From Loripinus fragilis (lineage: Eukaryota > Mollusca > Bivalvia > Lucinida > Lucinidae): a DNA stretch of 64,000 nt. Below are positions 1 through 36,839 of the stretch, in pieces. Position 1 is the first letter of the stretch. Each line of letters opens with the position of its first letter. The notes below the pieces were generated by a model. That model made no database searches. It had not been told where the DNA came from and worked only from the letters and a program-made list of their open reading frames with translations. Location: contig OZ026514.1 of NCBI GenBank assembly GCA_964019695.1, positions 96,362,345 to 96,426,344 of the forward strand. The letters run 5' to 3'. Position numbers and translations under genes: made by a program.

Positions 1-266
1 CTTTCCTGCACGAATGTGTCATACTCGTCTTGGCCAACCCGCTTGATCCCATCTATTGTCTTCAAAACTGCTGGATCTGCAATATCTTACGTGACAAGAG
101 ACAACAAGTCATGACTTTCTTCGAGAAAAGGGTTACCTAGTGCTTCAATGCGGGATACTAGTGAAGCCACTTGCTCCCGAAATGTTGTTTGTACTGCTTT
201 CTGTTGTTCATGATGTTGAGTAAGACTGATTTCTTCTACTCCCAGGTGATCTTCAAATTCACCAAT
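1..266 (-). pseudogene. Fragment of unrecognised repeat-associated coding sequence
   Basis: Read on the minus strand, one frame is open through almost the whole stretch apart from one TAA stop (about position 91). It gives an acidic, helical-looking peptide containing EQVASLVSRIEALGNPF, then DLLSLVT, the stop, and DIADPAVLKTIDGIKRVG. The reading continues off the left edge of the window. This arrangement resembles segments that recur in invertebrate predicted proteins linked to mobile DNA, but I cannot name the family. No start codon is visible. Its minus-strand position upstream of the plus-strand SLC6 exons fits an insertion in an SLC6 intron. Coding character is moderately supported by the long frame; function is unknown. 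Confidence 0.45.
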
Positions 267-1195
267 AATTCAGGACGTTAAATTTTATTACTAGACTATA
301 GTAATCAGGGTGGGTGGGGTATGTCTGTATTTTTAAAGGGGTGTAATTTTGAGCATACCGAACTGTCAATTCATTTCTAATCTTTCAATGACGAATGTGC
401 AATCGTGAAAGAAGCAAAGGACGCAAATCTGTTGAGTCAGGAATCAAAACTTGCATCTGAAGTTGTGTCCTTCAAAATCGACCAACCCTGTTTTAAAACA
501 GATACTTTTTCAATACCTTAAAGTAAATTTACAACCATGAATTTTCTAGGACACACTACAAGGTAGTCAGACTATGCTATGCAATAAAATTTATCTCGCT
601 GACATTATCAGGGCTTGATAAATAAAGGATTTAATCTGGGTGATGCGTTTTCAAAGTCCTTAAGTATAGTTAAGGAGCAGTCCGTTTTTACGGTGGAAGT
701 GGTGTGCTAGCCTATAATAATAGTATCAGTATAAGTTACGTTACAAGCAATAATTTAGGAACAGAAAATATATTAAACATGTACCCCCTCCCCTATCGAA
801 CGGAAATTAAGGGAATGAAATGGTTACGGTGCGGATCGCCGCTTGGCCCTGGCGATATGAGCCATGGCAATGAGTGTGTGCCCAGCGAAGACTCAGATCA
901 GCCCGGGCATCAGAGTCTTTGCTGTGCGCCAACTTAGAACTAACATTTTCTTCATGTGAAATGCGACAATTCGGATCAAACTGAGCGGATTCCTAAGCTG
1001 ATATGAGTCTTCTCGTACTCACAGCCACAAATTTTAATGTCTCGCTGCAATTATTTCACTAATTAGATGGCAAATTTCAACCATTTGAGTTTTAAGGTTC
1101 TTGTTCTCAACCAAATCTTCATTATCGGTGCTGCCAAGGATTTGGGAAACTTTAGCACTATTACAATGTAACTGGGTAATTTTGCATGCTTTTTT
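267..1195. other. Non-coding stretch with a degenerate MITE remnant
   Basis: No convincing exon was found. Around 838-945 there is a degraded relative of the GATCAG-rich palindromic MITEs found elsewhere in the window (CGAAGACTCAGATCAGCC followed by CAGAGTCTTTGCTG). The short open frames here have no recognisable content. Confidence 0.4.
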
Positions 1196-1333
1196 GTCGT
1201 CTGCTTTTTTCCCCCAATCGACTTTTTCGAAAATCCATTCAGAGTATCAAACAGTTTTTACCCAGATCAGGCCCGACAAAACGTCGGGCCTGATCTGGGT
1301 CCAAACTGTTTGCAAAGGTTATCAGCAGACGAC
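1196..1333. repeat. GTCGTCTGC-ended MITE, copy 1, with long perfect palindrome
   Basis: The unit is bounded by GTCGTCTGC on the left and GCAGACGAC on the right. Its middle (about 1248-1312) folds into a hairpin: AAACAGTTT and CCCAGATCAGGCCCGAC are mirrored by GTCGGGCCTGATCTGGG and AAACTGTTT. Related copies lie at 61828-61965 and 63803-63868, so this is an interspersed family. No coding capacity. Confidence 0.6.
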
Positions 1334-1424
1334 ACTAGTAAGTATAGAGTTAGACGACGAGGGTATCTTTATTTCTCCGAATCTTACAAAACTGGAAAAC
1401 CAAAAGAAACGTTGTGCCCTTGGC

Positions 1425-1542
1425 TACCCATAGAGCGCCCATCGAAGACTCTGATTAGACTGCGCGGATGCGCATGCTGATTTGAGTCTTTGCCTTGCGG
1501 ACATGCCATGTTCCACATTTGACTGTGCCGCGGCTCAAATTT
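1425..1542. repeat. GATCAG-type MITE fragment abutting an SLC6 splice acceptor
   Basis: This block (CGAAGACTCTGATTAGACTGCGCGG ... region ending CGCGGCTCAAAT) matches the right half of the palindromic MITE-A family seen at 2344, 3749, 19223, 32290, 51756 and 52139. It ends about 18 bases before the SLC6 exon that starts at 1561, so the polypyrimidine tract and branch region of that intron are immediately next to, or partly inside, repeat DNA. Confidence 0.5.
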
Positions 1543-1560
1543 TGTGGTTCTTTGTTGCAG

Positions 1561-29168
<27,608 letters not shown>

Positions 29169-29527
29169 CTTGGACTAGTTATGGAACACTATATTGTTTA
29201 CCCTTTTGTAGACAGACTTAAAATCCCCTAAAAGGGTACTTTTGCAAACCTTTTAAAATGCTTTGATCTAATTCTGACTTGTTCGATGAACCTGGAATAG
29301 TTCAGAGTACAAATGAACCAACTTGGAACATGTGGTCATTTACAGATGGTAACAGTTGTTTGCATTACCATCTGCTTTTGCATTTGAGAAGCCTCTCTAG
29401 CAAACATTGTGGACTCTGCTGTTTCGCGATGGGCAGCTGTCAGTTACTGATGAGAAGTATGCAGCCACTTATTAGCCGATTCGATGCAGCCTAACACAAC
29501 AGTGCAATATAATAACTGAAAACCCAT

Positions 29528-29533
29528 AATAAA
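29528..29533 (+). promoter_or_regulatory. Candidate polyadenylation signal of the SLC6 gene
   Basis: AATAAA about 360 bases after the stop codon, just before MITE-D copy 2. It is the first clean hexamer noticed after the coding end. Use in vivo is inferred only. Confidence 0.35.
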
Positions 29534-29629
29534 AACTGAAAGAAGAGTTCGCGTAACAAGCCATTAGAAAGATATTTTAGAATGGTTTACAAGGACCTTG
29601 CATTGAAAAACAATGTTACATTGCGAGTA

Positions 29630-29834
29630 CAGTAAAACCTGTGTAAAACTGCCACTCTCAAAAAGACCAAATATTGGTTTTAAAGATCAATTATCACTTA
29701 ATGCAGGTCAAAAGTATTACAGAATGCTCAAAGTAGAGCATTCCGCAATACTTTCGACCCTTATTGAGCTACCATTTGTCATTAAGATATGTGTTTTGTC
29801 TATTTTGAGTGGCTGTTTTACAAAGGTTTTACTG
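29630..29834. repeat. MITE-D copy 2
   Basis: 205-bp near-palindrome with ends CAGTAAAACCTGTGTAAAAC and GTTTTACAAAGGTTTTACTG, flanked on both sides by TA, consistent with a TA target duplication. The inner hairpin AGAATGCTC/GAGCATTCC is present. Located in or just after the SLC6 3' region. Confidence 0.8.
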
Positions 29835-32289
29835 TATTGCATAAACTCAATGTTACATTTACCTGAATATACGAAAGTTAGGCATTATATTTTGTCGCCG
29901 TTTTACAGTCAACAGGCGATTTGACGCTTCATTATATTCGTGTTCTAGGGCCAAGCCATACATAAATGTGATAAACAGATCAGCTGGCATACAATGTAGT
30001 GGCCCGGGACGAGTGTTTATAAGGTACCAAATCAGTGCATTTGCAGCTCTTCAATTGCCTTGATGATACATAGGTTTGTACTATCTGAAACGTGACTCTT
30101 AAAAGGTGTGGCACAGACTTGATGCAATATTGAATAAGTAATAATGTTGCTGATATATTATATTGTGCCCATAAAAGAGGCTAGACTCTTAGAGTCAGCA
30201 AAACAGTAATTTTGTCAAGGAGAAATCAGATAAGTTTTTTTCTAGATACCTAACTTGCCAACCAATAAACTATTATATAATATAAATAATTATAACTAAG
30301 TAAAATGTAAATTTTAAGGGTGTAAAACTATGTTAAATGTACAGAATATAAAACCTTTGTAATTTTGCAGCTTTACAGCGATGGGTAGGTCTCCATTTTT
30401 ACATGAACAATTTTGTTTAACACCCTTTAATAAAAACAAATATTTGCTACTCTGCGAGAAGCCATTATCACATTGCTTCTTTTAAAATATCACTTTTTAA
30501 CAGAGGTGTTTCCTAGATGATAGTAACTTAAGTTATGTTGAGCAAACTGTTCCTCTTTTATTTCACTACGGAAAATCAGGCATCAGTTTATGCGTCTTAA
30601 CTCAAATATGTGGTCAGTAAAATGATTAAGCACTCTCCTACAGATGGGTAGTTATGACTGTTGTCTGTTTTAATATTGTGACTTTAGCTGGATAGTTCTT
30701 ATGGGTATAAGATCAAATTTGTATTTAACAAACACCTCTGAGTGCTCATGGTTAAATTCAAAAATGCTTTACGAAAATTATGATATCAATACCGCTTGCT
30801 TTGGCAGTCAAAAATGTTTTCTGCTGTTGAAGTCACAAACAACAGAATATACTCTGGCAAAACAAATAAGCTGCGAAACATATATACCATATGGAGGGGA
30901 GAAAGGAGCAGCTCTATTATGAAATGGGAAATTTACTTTTTCAATTATAAAAAATGTCTCGGTTTTTTTTTTAAATTAAGATAAAAAGTCCAAAATCAAA
31001 TGGGTATTCCAGTAGCAAAAGACTTTGTCTAATTTATCTGAAGTGGTTTGGAATTTGTTCAAAATAAACGTGTTGGGCAAGAGTGGTTGAATGCGCCAGG
31101 ATGGGGAGCCTTGACGATGTAAAAAAAATAAACACATTTTCCTCAACAAATTTACTTACACCTATTGACAAGGATAGCTTTAAAAAAAGCCAGCGAAAGC
31201 TGGCTTAGTTAGAAATGGTATTTTTTTGAGAGATAGCTACCTTGGTGAGTATGGTTATTTCACCGGCCTTGAACCTGGTCATCAACATATTTCATAGAGG
31301 GCCGTACAGACCTACCTCGAGAAGCAAATGGACCCTATGGTCTCTAGGGCGGCCCGTACCAAATTTCTAAGGTAACCTATAGGCACTTGTGTTTTTTAAG
31401 GGTGGGTGGGTCCGGACACCCCTGCCCCCCCCTCCCCATCTGGATCTACCCATGACCTGAGAGGTCGTCGAAAGTGCTGTTCAGGGAAAAGTCATTTTAA
31501 CTGTCAGGTTTAGGTAAACAAGAACGACAGGTTTCGCAAATGACGCCATGTTGGCACACTTATATTTATTTGCTATTTCCTCATAAGAGGAAGTATAAGA
31601 TGAGTCTAGGAGATATCACAGGTTTAGATAAACGAACATTTTGAGCGTAAAACTGTAATTTTTTTCTTATCCATCAGTTTAAACATATGATGGGTGCTTA
31701 GAAGATCCTCCTCATCGAGACAATTCTTTGAGTACCCATAGCATATGCTCTCGTTGAGAAACAAGAATATAGTTTTGTGTTGCTCACTTAACTACATGCC
31801 GGGATATACCAAGCCTTTGGCTTTTGTGCAATGTACAATATTTCTTAAAGCTATCTTTGTGACCAATTTAATTCTGCTGCCCCCCCCCCCCCCCCCCGAT
31901 TAGCATCTTTTATACTAAATTGTTGTAATATATCAATAAATTAAAATTTAATATACGGTAAATGAAGCCATATCTTCTCACTAAGGCAGGCAAGGCTCCT
32001 TGCCATGAAAGGTTTTCAAGCGATGCTGATTCCTCCACGTCAATTGCAACCTGCAGGGCTCTACTCCCAATGAAAGCTAGGATGCCGTATTCCATTTGAG
32101 CTTCCTGTTGTTGATCGTGGGTTTTGAAAAGTCAAGTAGAATTATACGTCTCTTTATTAACCCACACTGACATTCCTTGCAAGGACCTCTTTGGTCAGAC
32201 ATATGACCTCTTTTCTCTTAAACTAATGCTGGATGTCATATATGAGGCCCTGTCCATCAAACTGCTTAACTTTGTTGGAAGTTAATAAT
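29835..32289. other. Intergenic stretch, no gene recognised
   Basis: Contains a short hairpin AAGCCAGCGAAAGCTGGCTT (31188-31206), a C-homopolymer of about 18 bases near 31881, and GC-richer unclassified sequence at 31250-31460. The open frames of 60-100 codons lack family motifs or codon structure. Confidence 0.5.
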
Positions 32290-32532
32290 AATTGAGCCGC
32301 GACACGATACTTCCAACAATGTGGTATGTGCGACCAGCAAGGCCTCAGATCAGCCTGTGCATACGCACAGTCTGATCAGAGCCTTTGCTAGTCGCTAGAA
32401 CATTTTATGACTCTAAGGCTACTAAACTAACATCATTTGGAGTTTCTAAACTTAAAAGGAAGCTGCATAGACTCGTTTGAGTCTATACTGGTCAAAAATC
32501 CACATTGTTGGAAATCACATCTCGCGGCGCAT
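32290..32532. repeat. MITE-A copy, inverted orientation
   Basis: TTGAGCCGCGACACGATACT at the left and CCACATTGTTGGAAATCACA then CGCGGCGCAT at the right; the order of the interior blocks (GATCAGCCTGTGCATACGCA first) is reversed relative to the other copies. Confidence 0.75.
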
Positions 32533-32544
32533 GTGTAAGAGCAC

Positions 32545-32783
32545 CTTGCAAAGAATGCATGTGAGTGAGAGAGGTCAGTTATTTGATGCCAGAAGTTGGT
32601 GGCCTTTCTCAAGCACGGGTATGATATTGGCCTTCATCCAGTCTGCTGGGAGCTTTCCTGTTTGTTGGAATTTATCAAACATAATTTTGATTATGTGAGT
32701 AATCACTTTCCGGAGTTCTCTTGGCAGAAGGGGTGTTCAGTTCAGCCTACATGTATCTGGTCAGGCAGCCTTACCTGGTTTAA
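32545..32783 (-). pseudogene. LINE (non-LTR retrotransposon) reverse-transcriptase fragment
   Basis: On the minus strand the frame reads PGKAA-stop-PD, then KIMFDKFQQTGKLPADWMK, ANIIPVLEKGHQLLA, SNN-stop-PLSLT. This is the segment of non-LTR reverse transcriptases with 'PGKAxGPDxI', 'G-x-x-P-x-x-W-x-x-A-x-I-x-P-x-x-K' and 'NYRPISL'. Two or three in-frame stops and lack of the catalytic YxDD part show it is a truncated, dead copy. It abuts the MITE-A copy to its left. Confidence 0.75.
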
Positions 32784-32789
32784 GATTGT

Positions 32790-33456
32790 TTAAATAACTT
32801 AAGTCAATTTTTAGAGGAATACAGCTACAAAAATATTTTGCATGAACAAACAATAAAAGAGAAAAGATAAAATAAGAAAAAATGATTCGAACCCCAGACC
32901 TTGTGACTTACTGTCAGCAGCATTAGAATACTAACAATACATAGTAATTGAAAGAATTGGTGATCGGCAATAAATCCCATTCTAAGATTATTTTTTTTGC
33001 AAGTTTCTACAAATGACTTCAAACTTTTGGAAATAAGAAATATATAAATTTCAGCTTGATCTTTTTATTTATTTGCTTTCCTGCGTGAAGTCACAGTGTG
33101 TACATTATTTTGCTGTGTTGAATGCTGTGTGGGTGTTTTAAAACAGCCACACTGATTGGTCACTGATAAACACAGCCAATGACTGAACACATTTCAATGA
33201 GCGCAGGCTTCCGCAATAAGAGTCTGGAAAAAAAGAATATCCGGAAACCAGCAACACATTTTCACTGATTCTTTACCAATTCCTAACGTAATTCAGTCGC
33301 CCAAGGGCGAGCCGAAAGTAGAGCTATCCAGGTGTATCAGTTACGTTGAAACCGTGCATACATTGAGTTCGTTGTTGCTGTATAATGCCAAATCCATATC
33401 GAACAACCCTCGTTTTAGAAAACTACTGACGTCAAGAAAAACGCCTCATCTATAAG
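32790..33456. other. Intergenic stretch, nothing recognised
   Basis: No coding, RNA or repeat feature could be supported. Confidence 0.5.
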
Positions 33457-33637
33457 TAAATACACATTATTACTTTAGTAACTTGATCCGATGGGTCGGA
33501 TCACGTGGCGTGGGTGCGCCAAGAACGACCGGATCACACTCGACTTCGTCTCGTGTGATCCGGTTGTTCCTGGCGCACCCACACGACGTGATCCGACCTA
33601 TCGGATCAAGTTACTAAAGTAATAATGTATTTATTAT
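33457..33637. repeat. Large near-perfect palindrome (about 85-bp arms)
   Basis: AAATACACATTATTACTTTA ... AACTTGATCCGAT ... GGTGCGCC on the left is mirrored by GGCGCACC ... ATCGGATCAAGTT ... TAAAGTAATAATGTATTT on the right, with only a few mismatches. The loop at the centre (about 33546) is CGACTTCGTCTCG. GC content is higher than its surroundings. No coding content; most likely a MITE or foldback insertion. It could extrude as a cruciform and form a long dsRNA hairpin if transcribed. Confidence 0.85.
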
Positions 33638-33999
33638 ATACCTACAAAAAATATCCCTTGTTACTACCTGGTTTCCTAAGCAAAAATACAGAATCCCGTA
33701 TCACCCTACTAGAGTTTTCTGATCCCGTATCAGTATCCTCCATAGTTTACCCAAGTCCGCACTACTTTTGCAACGGTAGTGTATCAAACTCCCCAGCAGT
33801 AGTATACCTCCGGTCAGAACAATTCTGATTGAAAGAAAGGTTGCCGTTGTTGGGGAGTTTGGTACTTATTTCAGTAAAATCCATCACCGAAGCGATGTTT
33901 TTGAAAAGAATATTCCAATCCATGCATCACGGCCCAAACTCACTTTCCTCAGCATTTTTCCACCAGGACACGTCTAACATCGATTAATTTTCATGTTTC

Positions 34000-34624
34000 T
34001 GTCATAGGGTGATAATTTATTCCTACCTGTTTCCTATAATCCCTGTCATTTCCCATTCCTATATCCTATAGCCCATTCCCTACTAGCCAGATCCTATAGC
34101 CCTCTCTTCAGGTTATGTACATTACTCACTCAAATGGTGGTCCTTGTAGCACATTGCAGATAGTGTAGGTGTAGTTGTAGTGAGATTCTATGTGTAACGC
34201 TTCGATGCACTTGCCTTTTATCCTAACACCTGAGTGTGTCATTATTATTATCATAGAATATTAGCTCAGAATATATGATATTTCATTATATATTACAGGT
34301 AAGTGATGCTTTTCATTTGTTTGTTGGTAATGCTGTATTATACTGTTATTTGTATTGTATTTATACTTTTGTGTATTTGCATATTTCTCATTTTCATTGA
34401 ACCTGCATTCGGGTGCAACGTATTGCATCTATGGGTGAGCTAATGTAAACAATGGCGCATTGTACATGTAATAGAGCAGCCGTATGCGACTATACAGTTG
34501 TTCTATTACATGGCACTGGGCACTTGCCTTTTATCCTTACACCTGAGTGTGTCATTATTATTATCATAGAATATTAGCTCAGAATATATGATATTTCATT
34601 ATATATTACAGGCGTTGAGTTGTT
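34000..34624 (+). repeat. 5' LTR of the gypsy element
   Basis: Starts TGTCATAGGGTGATAATT and ends GGCGTTGAGTTGTT. Inside, a block of about 90 bp (ACTTGCCTTTTATCC ... ATATATTACAGG) occurs twice, at about 34209-34302 and 34523-34612. The first copy runs into GGTAAGTG, the second into GGCGTTGAG. The same internal duplication is in the 3' LTR, so it predates insertion. Confidence 0.93.
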
Positions 34625-36839
34625 CATTTTTAAAAGAACCCACGACCATTTAACCATATAGAGGGTTAGAAATCAGCCGTGGACAATGGTGGCCAATGTT
34701 ATCATGAACCTTGCAAGCCCAAAGAGCTCCAACATGATCGATCCTTGATCAGCGCTTCCTGCATAACCAGTGTTCGGATCCGTGTTCCTTGAATATTCTG
34801 CGATCGCCTACGGTGGACTGGAATGGACTTATCTACGTTTGAGGGACTAACGGACAGCATCATGTGTGACAGTTGAATCATAGGATTTGTGAACACACTT
34901 CGTGATCATATTTGTTTTGTGCATTTTTTATGTGTTTAATTTGAGTTAGGATATGTTTATTTTGGATAAGTTTGTGCTAAGGTAGGATTTCATTCTGTGT
35001 TCTATCAGCTTTTCACATTTGTTTTCTTACAACATTTGCTTAATAGGCCTACATCACTCATTCATTATCAGCTTTTGTCCATATAAGCCATCATGTCACG
35101 TACAGCCCAAGTAAGCTAGTGTAGTGCAGTAGGATACCCCACCAGCCCTTACCAGCCCCATCAGTGCCAAGCCTATATCCTATAATATGTCCAAGTTCTC
35201 CCTTTTTCCCCTGTAGAAATGTTGTCAACAACCCATACAAAACCCTGTTTTTCATGCTAAAAACACTATTAATGTCTTCAGCTCATTCAAACACTGACTT
35301 ATTTTTTCTGAACTAAAGTTTGCTGGACTTAGAATGTTTTCCAATGGCGAAAATTACCGAATAAATGCCACAATCACGTGCTCAGCGGTGCGATTTTGTC
35401 AGGTAGCAAAATATACACCTTTAAAGACAGTCTCGTAGTGGTTAGAGTGCACAACTGTCAAGGCACTATTGATAACTCACAGTAATCGATCCTCACGCGG
35501 GGATCATAGTTTTCCAGAATATTTTTTTTTCAAATTGCATTTTTCTGTCTCTCTCGCTGTTGAACGGGAAAACAAATGTCAAACGCCCTTTTGTTTCTTT
35601 ATAACGCTCATTAGTTTTTGTGCTATTTGCGACGTTGCGTGTTTTCAAAGCAATTTCTACAGGCCAATTTTGCGTTTTGGGAAACCTAACTCTTAGCTGT
35701 GCGTTTTTGCGATTTTTTTGACAAATATTGCGAAATTTGTGCTCGTTTTAGTTGTACCGAAGGCTTAAGAGGCTCTGAGCAAATTAAAGAGCTTTGGAAG
35801 CAATACCGTTGAAATTGGCGATTGACATTGTTGTACAGAAAATGCGCAGGCCCTACATGTTGATCGCGAATTTTTGAGACAACATCGCGAAATTTGGTGA
35901 TTTTTGTTTTCCTTTTGCAACATGCGAAGCTAGCCTCGCGAATATTCACGAATTTTGTATCCAGAATCGCGAATTTTTGAATTCGGTGATTTTTGTTTTC
36001 CCTTTGCCACATGCGAAGCTAGCCTCGCGAATTATGATTCCAGAATCGCGAAAATAGTCGAATGTGTTTGGCGCTGCTCAGATTGCAAAGTACACATAAG
36101 CAAGAAACAGCTTAATAATACTTGCTGTTGCTTGTGTTAAACGCGCAGTCTGATCAGGAATTGTTCTTGTGCAGTGTTTATAACATAGAACATATATTAT
36201 ACTTCGCTGCATGGAAGACATTAGCGAGTAATGGTCTAATCCCACACTGCTAATAGGCTATAAAGACATTTTGCTTGAGACCTTTTTACACCCTTGATAA
36301 TCTGCTACATGGGAATAAGTGTGCGTGCAATACAATGCTCTCCGGTATATCATTTGAGAGTATATTGCAAACCCAGATTATATAGTTATTTAGCACATCT
36401 CAACACAAGCCTACGTATTTCATCATTCGATGATATACACTGTGGAAGGTGCTACGTTGGGAAAAAAGGACAGAAATAGGATCACTATTTTAGTGCATAT
36501 CATATGTATGTGTATTCCTACACAGTTAGGAAGGCAGTACAGTGATTTGATTGTTGGGAGTTTATATGTTCCCCAGAGAAAAAAACAAACTAGCTTTTAT
36601 ATTAAGCGCATACATGTTTTATTTCAGAGAGTTTTTCGTTTCAGATATAGGAGTTTATATGATCTCCTTTTAAAATACATCATATAAGCGAAATCATTCG
36701 ATACCCTTCTATATTTCAGAGCTTTTGTTTCAGATTACTTTGTAGGAGTTTCAATATTTCTCCTTTAAAAAAAAAAGTGTCAACGTTTTCCTTTTCAGAA
36801 TATTTCTTTTAAGAGTAATAGATAGGAAATAATTTCAGA
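34625..36839 (+). other. Long 5' leader of the gypsy element
   Basis: About 2.2 kb between the 5' LTR and the gag start without a convincing coding frame. It holds a two-unit direct repeat at about 35896-36055 (GGTGATTTTTGTTTTCC ... ATGCGAAGCTAGCCTCGCGA ... CCAGAATCGCGAA). It may be a regulatory leader, contain an older nested insertion, or both. No env or accessory gene was seen. Confidence 0.5.

Noticed and set aside
31188..31206. Hairpin plus T-run resembling a bacterial terminator
   Set aside because: The surroundings are eukaryotic intergenic DNA with no gene upstream; chance inverted repeat.
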